Assembly (NCBI GenBank): GCA_021029095.1
Contig: JAJOHG010000043.1
Span: forward strand, 208,204 to 272,203
DNA from: Phellopilus nigrolimitatus
Lineage: Eukaryota; Basidiomycota; Agaricomycetes; Hymenochaetales; Hymenochaetaceae
Direction of reading: 5' to 3'
Length of the DNA stretch: 64,000 nucleotides
Shown here: positions 57,501 to 64,000 of the stretch, one piece after another
Numbering within the stretch: the stretch's first letter is position 1
Layout: each line of letters begins with the position of its first letter
The notes under the pieces: model-generated
The model's input: only the letters and a program-made list of their open reading frames with translations
The model's database searches: none
Told to the model about the DNA's origin: nothing
Position numbers and translations under genes: made by a program

Positions 57501-59932
57501 ATTGTCAGTTTGACCAAAGAAATACCAAGCCTGATTTCAGCCTTGCCCCTTGTGGTCATATCCTTAAAGGTGAGCCTCTGAACTAGTTCTATGTCATGGT
57601 TCTGAGATACTTATAGAAAACATTTCAGGCACTCAAACTAGAAACCCTTTCTTCTATGGCCAGGGATGTCTACCGATTTGTTCATGCATTTTCAAAGCCC
57701 ATTTCAGACAGCACTGCCCACATATACATTTCGGCACTTGTCTGGGCTCCAAAACAATCTTCTTTAGCAGCAATGCTTACTAAACAGTTCCCAAACATTG
57801 TTACTATCAAGCATGGGCAGGAGATCAACTGGCCATTATCCCTATTGTCAATCAAAGCAAAATCAGCACTTGACTGCCTTGCATTTTCTCCAAATGGCCA
57901 GCAGATTGCATCTGGGTCAAAGGATGGTGATGTTTGCATATGGGATAGCCGTACAGGAGCAGCTCTCTTTCAGCCATTGGCTAGTCATAGTGATTGGGTC
58001 ACATGCATAGCTTACTCTCCTGATGGACAGGTGATTGCTTCAGGTTCAAAAGACAAGACTGTCTGCATCTGGAGTGCAAAAACAGGAGAATCAATTCTTG
58101 AACCATTGACTGGGCATAGGAGGCAGATAACTGCTCTAGCATACTCATTAGATGGGAATCTGCTTGTCTCTGCTTCAGAGGATGCAACACTGCGTGTTTG
58201 GGATGCATGGAATGGTCAGCTTATGTGCAAGCCACTGTCTCAGCATGAGCTGGTGGTTACATCAGTGGCTTTTTCCCCTGACAATCTGCATTTTGCATCA
58301 GGATCAAGGGATGAGACTGTCATCATCTGGAATTCCAAGAAAGGGGCACCACTGTTCCCTGAGCCTCTGAAGGGGCACACAGATGCTGTGACATCTGCAG
58401 TTTATTCTCCTGATGGAAGGCTGTTAGCAACTGGCTCAGAAGACAAGTCAATTATCATTTGGGACATAGCAACAGGCAAAGCAAAACATGACCCCATCAC
58501 TGGACACACTGGCTGGGTCACATCTGTAGCATTTTCTCATGATGGTAAATTCATTGCCTCTGGAGCTAGAGATGGGACCATCCGAGTTTGGGATTCTGAA
58601 ACAGGATTGCCAGTCACAGAACCACTAGTTGGACACACCAGTTATATCACAGCCATTTCCTATGCTCCTCTTGGGCAGCAGATAGCATCTGCCTCTGTTG
58701 ACCAGACCATTCGAATCTGGGACATTGGAGATAATGCAGAACTTCCTGTGAAAAACCAGCCTTTGATGGCAAGACATACAGAGGAAATCACTGCCGTTGC
58801 TTTCTCTGATAGTGGAGACTTGATTGTTTCCGGATCAAAAGACACAACAGTGCGTGTCTGGGATGTTGAAACAGGGGCAGCAAAGTGTGAAGCTTTCGAT
58901 GGGCACACCAATATTGTCAAATGTGTGGCATTTTCCCCTACTGGTTCCTACGTTGCCTCTGGTTCAGACGACAAAACGATCATGATATGGGACCTCACAA
59001 CAAAAAAGCCAGTCTGCCAGCCTCTTGAACATAATGGTTTTGTCGTGTCAGTTGCGTACTCCCCCAATGGAGAGTACATGGTGTCCTGCACACCCATGAA
59101 TACTATCTATGTCTGGGATGTAGTCGGGAAGCAGCCTGTGGTTAAATCCTTACTTAACCATGAAGGTGTTAGCTGTCTTGCTGTCTCATTTGATGGAAAG
59201 CAACTTGCCTCAGGCTCGAGTCTCGGCGATGTACGGATCTGGAACGTAGATGAACGCGAAGTAATTCACCGAATTCCGGAGCATACCGACTCAGTCAAGT
59301 CAGTCGGCTTCTCATCGGATCCTCTAGATAGGCAGGTCATGTCATGTTCGGACGACAAGTCTGTCTTTATCTGGGACTCAATGACCGGTGCTCTCGTGCA
59401 CAAAATCGATGCCGCGGAGGACTGTCACGGAATAACAAAAGGTTCTTTCTCACCTGATGGAAAAACTGTTGCATTTGGCCCGCACTTCCGCGCACAATTA
59501 CAATGGTCGAATCCTTCTGATTTTCCTCTCTCTTTGTGGGACGTCGCATCTGGGACAATGCACATGTTCCTTGGACACGAGCAACTTATCAGGTCAGTGG
59601 CATACTCGAAGGACGGGGCACGCCTGGTAACCTGCTCAGATGACAAGACAATCAGAGTCTGGGAAACGGCAGCGCTCAGAGAGCAGACGCAAACCCATAC
59701 GCACGAGCTGCATGTAGGCGCGAAGAAGCTCCAGAACCCTGTCTCAAGCGACGGCTGGGTGCGCACGCCTGAAGGCGGGCTGCTGCTGTGGGTACCGCCG
59801 GAGTACAGGCATGGCGTGTACGACAAGTCGGTTATGACGATCCCGACAAACGCGCTTAACCATTCCGTGGTTCTTGATTGCACGAGATTTGTTCATGGCG
59901 AGGCCTGGGTAGATGTGGTGAAGAAGGATTGA
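54584..59932 (+). CDS. NACHT-WD40 STAND NTPase (fungal NLR-like)
   Basis: Family members sense non-self and can trigger regulated cell death. In order: a C2-like N-terminal segment (VVDIQLNKPAKRPISIEL, LHWESEVLSVACPPSTL); a helical domain (VREFVENILTFVGPLSE, SIAKAVLSTVEMAFQK, LLFDLLDGIMHLLPV); a NACHT domain with Walker A GLAGAGKSSIA and Walker B VVFVLDALDECG, then VFLTSRPTEDI; a helical linker; an intron at 57570-57628; and fourteen WD40 repeats from about 57870 to 59690, enough for two seven-bladed propellers. It ends VDVVKKD-TGA. From about 56100 to 58860 the coding sequence has hardly any CpG, unlike both flanks. The frame is open throughout. The N-terminal exon junction near 54720-54770 could not be fixed to phase, so the start is approximate. 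Confidence 0.85.
56101..58860. other. CpG-depleted tract inside the NLR gene
   Basis: By hand I count about 14 CpG in these 2,760 bases, against about 20 in the 300 bases at 59161-59460. TG and CA are abundant instead. Both the NACHT and most WD40 coding sequence are affected, while the reading frame stays open. Confidence 0.85.
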
Positions 59933-60256
59933 ACGTGACGAGAAGCGCGTCTGGAAGTACGCTAGGAATTTAAGTGAATTTGTAACAAACGGGAAGGGAG
60001 TGAAAATCAATTACCTGGATGTTGTCGCTCAGTAGTAAACTGCATTACTTTTACCGCTAAAGTAGAAAGGAGACGTATCATTCATGTAGCTTCATGTGTT
60101 TCCTTAGGTAATTCGATCAAATCTCAGGTAGTGATTAGACACGGTGTATTAGCGACATCGTCTAAGGTACTCTTGAGAAAACAATTCAGTAGGTCAATAA
60201 ACGCGAAAAACGATGGACTCACAAATGATTCGATCAGCACATCCAACCGAGTCTAT
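59933..60256. other. Convergent spacer
   Basis: 3' flanks of the NLR gene and the MIM1-family gene. Nothing else seen. Confidence 0.4.
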
Positions 60257-61233
60257 CTAAGACCGCTTTCGGTTTGACGCGCCGATGCCCACCGCCGTCA
60301 CCGCACCACCAGGCACTTTCCATCCAAACCGCGTCGCTAGTGTCCGCGCAAAAATCTCGCCGAAACCAAGCATCACACCGTTGACGAAGGGGAGGAGCAG
60401 GTTGATCGAGAGAGCCGAAAAAAGTGCGACCGCACGCGAGCGCGTCGACAGCCGACTGTCAAAGACGGACAGCGTTGCCGACGGTGGGACGACGACTCCG
60501 GCTGCACTAGCAACCACCTTTTCCTTGCCTTTAACATCGCTACGTACGCTGCGGCTCTTCGACTTGGAATCGTATTTCGTATGCGGCTCCGGAGACGTAC
60601 TGTCTGACTGTTCGGGGAAAGAAAGAGACGGGTAAGAAGACTCCATCGAGGGCACGTCGTCGACTTCTTCCCAGTGCTGACTATGCTCCAGCGTCGCAGT
60701 CGTGCGGGGAGACGTCTCAACATGCACAGTCGCCTGCGAAATTATGGGCACGTTGAGCGCACTTTATTTTAAGAGATACACACCTTTGAACCAGACGGCT
60801 CGCCCGTGACGCTGTCCCTCACGTCTGCCGGGCTCGGAGAATCTGGGTAGGACGAGAACAACGGGTTAGGCGGTCCATGCGGAGGATTTTCCTGATCGAG
60901 CTTCTCCCAGGTCTCTCCCGTTGCGGCGCGTTCGGCGGCTATGCGCGCCCGCCGCTCCTCGGCCTCCTTACGTTCAACTGTTGACTGTTCCTTCCAGCTG
61001 CGCTCGGTAGCGGCACGCTCCTCCTCCCATTTCTCTCTCTCCTCTTGCGAGACCAGCGGGGTGGCAGGCTCACTAACCAACGGTACTACGGGCGTAGCGG
61101 CCTCAGGTTCTGATGGCGGAGGTGCCGGCGCAATGGAGACAGGTGTGAAGGCCGACGACAGCGCAGACTTTTCATCAATAATGATAGTGGAAAATGCGTT
61201 ATTCACTGTTTCGCACGAGAGATGGCGTGGCAT
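60257..61233 (-). CDS. MIM1: Mitochondrial outer membrane import factor Mim1/Tom13 family, long N-terminus
   Basis: Mim1 helps insert alpha-helical proteins into the mitochondrial outer membrane. The C-terminal exon carries the family signature ALSINLLLPFVNGVMLGFGE followed by IFARTLATRFGW, a single membrane helix. Upstream in the same exon is WEEVDDVPSMESSYPSLSFP. A short intron near 60735-60780 joins it to an exon encoding a Pro/Ala-rich part and a charged helix (EEREKWEEERAATERSWKEQ). The product is about 300 residues, far longer than the roughly 110 of the yeast protein. The start ATG at 61233 (MPRHLSCETVNNAFS) is the first in frame. Another ATG at about 61263 opens MSQSQEDLLQ in a different frame, so a 5' intron is possible. 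Confidence 0.8.
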
Positions 61234-62688
61234 ACCTGCAAAAGGTCCTCTTGGCTTTGCGACATGGTGGACGAGAAAGTGAATGGCAGTATCGCGCCTT
61301 ATAGCTTATGTACATAAGCCGGCACGTGTTTTATGTACATACGTGTCGTAACTCGCCAGACTTTGTTGCGACGTTGACGGAACTATCGACTTTTATTCAA
61401 GGCTCTCGAAACCAATATTTTATCTCCATTCATGGAGACTGACTAGGTGCTCATTAAGTCTTTGATAACTCCCAAAGACGCAGAAAGACGAAGATATTGT
61501 CGAACCTGGGTTCTGCTGGTGTCTGGCTAGATACGGCCGTACGACGCACTTCAAATGTAGTTTACAATTGCGAAAATATAGACATTTCACGGGCTAATAG
61601 TGCTGCCAGTAAACGCGACATCAACACATGGGCTTGCTCAGTCATGTTTTTCTTTGATAGTCTTCGTGTTTCCTGCCAAGTGCTCAATCGCGAAAAAGCT
61701 TGGTAAGTACGCTAAAGATATATATATTCAAAATAATCAAAATTGCTCAAATTTTTTTTAGTTCTGGGTCAGTATGCGATGCATGCAGTCAATTACCTCG
61801 TTGCTAAATACTTTTTTCTCAAGTAGAAATAACGATTATCTTTTAGCTGTTGTAGCATCGGGCACTATTTCGGGCGGCGCGTCACATAGCATTCCGCGAA
61901 CTTGCTGACTTGGCTTGTGTATGCTTGGTTCTGTTCTTTAGACTCCTAGAGACCTTGCCCGTGCGGGGCTCGAGTTCGAAGGCGCTACTCACAATACTAG
62001 GTGATGCCGTCGCAACCGTCGTCTTCGACGGCTCGGACCCCTTACCAGTGGTGACAGACGCAACTTACTCGCAAGCCGAAATTGTCTCCAAATCTTATGG
62101 TAAAATGCAACCGTAATTGCGCATCGAGCTTTTCACTAGCGAAATTATTGATCCAGGAATTTAGGGCAGTTGACCTTTTCTGTCCGAACTTATACAACTC
62201 ATCTTCGCTTTTGCTAAGTCATAGTTCCTTTTGGTTTGATAATGTTTCATACTGGAATTCCGATGATTTAAAAACCCCGATTCTTCTGGGTGCATTGCGC
62301 CGCAGACAAGGTCGGTTTGAACTGTCCATCGGGAATCGATTAATCGCCAAACCCCCCTCCCCCCACGGTGGGTGGAGCTCGCATCGCTTCTTCCAATGGT
62401 CTTTTGTCTCTACCAATTATGACTTTCTTTCCCTAAGTACACCGCGAAAGAAGGGGGAAAACACTCATTCAGAAATTTAATATAATTATAAATAAGATCG
62501 ACGATCGCAAGATTGGCTTGCCATGGATCGACAGCCGAGGCAATGTGAAGTAACGTGACCCGCGGCTGTTTCAGTTCACTGGGTTCGACGACCTCGACCG
62601 ATCACCTAGCTCTCCCCGCCTTTCTTCCCCTTTCCTACCGACAAGCACTCCCAGTATCGTACGCCGACCGCTTCTGAAGCTTTCCATC
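61234..62688. other. Spacer with weak frames
   Basis: AT-rich; the frames at 61497-61706 and 61910-62116 show no domain. A C/G-rich patch lies at about 62350-62375. The last 150 bases are CT-rich and likely hold the promoter and 5' UTR of the next gene. Confidence 0.4.
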
Positions 62689-64000
62689 ATGGCTTCTGCC
62701 GATCCCGTCGACATCCGCGGCACTTTTGGTGTGGTCATACAATTTTGCTTCGCGAAGCTGTTCTCATCATCTTCGTACTATATGAAATCGGTCGCAATGA
62801 CTATAAACAGGTTCGGCGTATATTGGTGCGATGGTTATGATGGTGTGAGTATTATCATTTCTGGTGGCGGGCCGGGCTGATGTGCAGCATTCAGCTTGTA
62901 TGGTATAACGTGTCTTCAGGTGGGCCGTCATGTTTTTGCTCGATGATCGAGAATTTGAAGAGTCCTTGTAGACATACATGTTCTTCGTTCGCTACCCAAA
63001 AGATTCTGCGCCTACAAAGCTACTCGTGCGTATCGGTTGGATCCACAATTACGGTGTTAGGTTGGTAATGCATTATCTATTGGCTTTTCGTTATGTACAG
63101 GTGTCGCTACTATGGTGAGTTCGTCCAATCTTCGACTAGCTACCGCTCACGACCAGATTCTAGGCTTATGGATACGATCCACGTCGCATTCGGTGGGTGT
63201 TGCCTGCATGCTATCGTTCTACTTCGGAGTTTACAGTTTTTTCGACAGTCTCCATGCTATGTATCATTATCTGGTACGTTCGCTAACCAATTGTATGCTC
63301 TGGCGTGCTCATGTATCTTTTCCAGGTGATGAATTATGCGAATCCGCCCGCTTTGGGGGATGGAGTTTGGTGAGTATCTACAAAGACGACTCAATAGTTA
63401 ATTTGGCACTAGCTTATCACGGTGTAACCTCCAGGTCACTTTTCGTTCGTTCAACTATGTCGATTCCTAGAAAGCTTTATTTAATAGATCTGCAGACCTC
63501 TATTGGAATGAACGTTCTCATAGCTTTCGTTGTGCAATGGTATGTACAAGACTTACTGTGTCGAGTTATGCTGATGACTTTTCGCAGCTTCTTCACGCAC
63601 AAAATACATAGCTGTATGTCCATAGTGGTGCCTGTTGACGTCCTCGTGATTAACCATGATTATTTTTGGCAGTGAGTCAGAATTGGTGGTTAACGGTCAC
63701 AATTGTGAGTTCATTTAACCAAGTACTACACAAAGGCTACGAGCACTGATCGATATACAGTCTGTTACAGTAGTTCTGCATCTTGGTGTGTTGATGTATG
63801 ATCTATGTTGGTACATATGCACTGCTAATATTCAAATTTGGGCAGGGTTCGGGTTAGGTGTGTCTATAATTGTGTATTTTAATCTGATAATAAAAATAAC
63901 TTCATTTCAGAAACAATGGCCGAATTGTGAGTGCCGCGTATTGTCGGGTGCCTGATGTTTTAGAAATGCATAAATTGTGCTGAACTTCGGGTATTTCTCA
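62689..64000 (+). CDS. DUF6534-type multi-pass membrane protein, partial
   Basis: An Agaricomycete membrane family of unknown function. The start ATG at 62689 gives MASADPVDIRGTFG, spliced to SAYIGAMVMM and then LYGITCLQ, the first helix. Further exons read TYMFFVRYPKDSAPTKLL, VSLL, FFDSLHAMYHYL, VMNYANPPALGDGVW and TSIGMNVLIAFVVQW with FFTHKIH, which is the family's helix and loop order (short glycine-rich N-terminus, YxKD loop, D-x-L/I-H helix, YHYLVxNY). Introns are frequent and some junctions (about 63116-63238) are uncertain. The gene continues beyond the window. It resembles the DUF6533 protein at 18 kb in topology only. Confidence 0.7.

Noticed and set aside
1..64000. CRISPR array, bacterial operon or viral replication genes
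   Set aside because: The intron-rich eukaryotic gene structure excludes the first two, and no viral or transposase protein motif was seen.

Overview
The window looks like nuclear DNA of a filamentous basidiomycete, most likely an Agaricomycete. Genes are dense and cut by many short introns (about 50-60 nt). The gene content also fits: DUF6533/DUF6534-type membrane proteins, a NACHT-WD40 (NLR-like) gene and a CAP59-type mannosyltransferase relic. Products are named from recognised motifs and reading-frame continuity only; no database search was run. CDS coordinates span start codon to stop codon and include introns.

Layout. 1-3.1 kb: no gene seen. 3.1-6.6 kb (+): vacuolar Ca2+/H+ exchanger VCX1. 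7.3-11.2 kb (-): peroxisomal multifunctional beta-oxidation enzyme FOX2. 11.4-12.5 kb (-): thiamine pyrophosphokinase THI80, divergent from mRNA exporter MEX67 (12.7-15.2 kb, +). 15.7-23.9 kb: two paralogous unknown genes (-) flank a decayed stretch, a DUF6533 membrane protein (+) and POT1 (+). 26.3-29.7 kb (+): ankyrin-repeat protein. 30.3-32.7 kb (+): cytochrome b5/acyl-CoA dehydrogenase fusion. 32.7-34.2 kb: spacer with a GA/G-rich tract and a tandem repeat. 34.2-35.3 kb (-): LSB1-like SH3 protein. 35.6-40.2 kb (+): a graveyard of three gene fragments (NUP107, CAP59-type glycosyltransferase, ETP1/BRAP2), the first two fused end to end. 40.8-43.1 kb (+): PhoD-like phosphatase with an in-frame TAG. 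43.5-44.8 kb (-): intronless FHA/G-patch protein. 45.2-46.8 kb (+): XLF/Nej1 DNA-repair factor. 46.8-50.2 kb: no gene seen. 50.2-51.5 kb (-): paraoxonase-like esterase, divergent from APC6/Cut9 (51.7-54.3 kb, +). 54.6-59.9 kb (+): NACHT-WD40 gene, much of it almost free of CpG. 60.3-61.2 kb (-): MIM1 family. 62.7 kb to the end (+): DUF6534-type membrane protein, cut by the window edge.

Shared themes. FOX2 and the b5-acyl-CoA dehydrogenase both end in Ala-Lys-Leu, a type 1 peroxisomal signal, and would supply successive steps of fatty acid beta-oxidation. POT1 and XLF both act on DNA ends, at telomeres and in end joining. The rest is ordinary housekeeping.

Sequence quality. Several otherwise well-conserved genes carry a single-base frame break or nonsense codon (APC6, the esterase, the phosphatase, perhaps THI80, one unknown gene). 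Since APC6 should be essential, residual assembly errors are the simplest explanation for at least some. The NUP107/CAP59/ETP1 fragments carry many lesions and are real pseudogenes.
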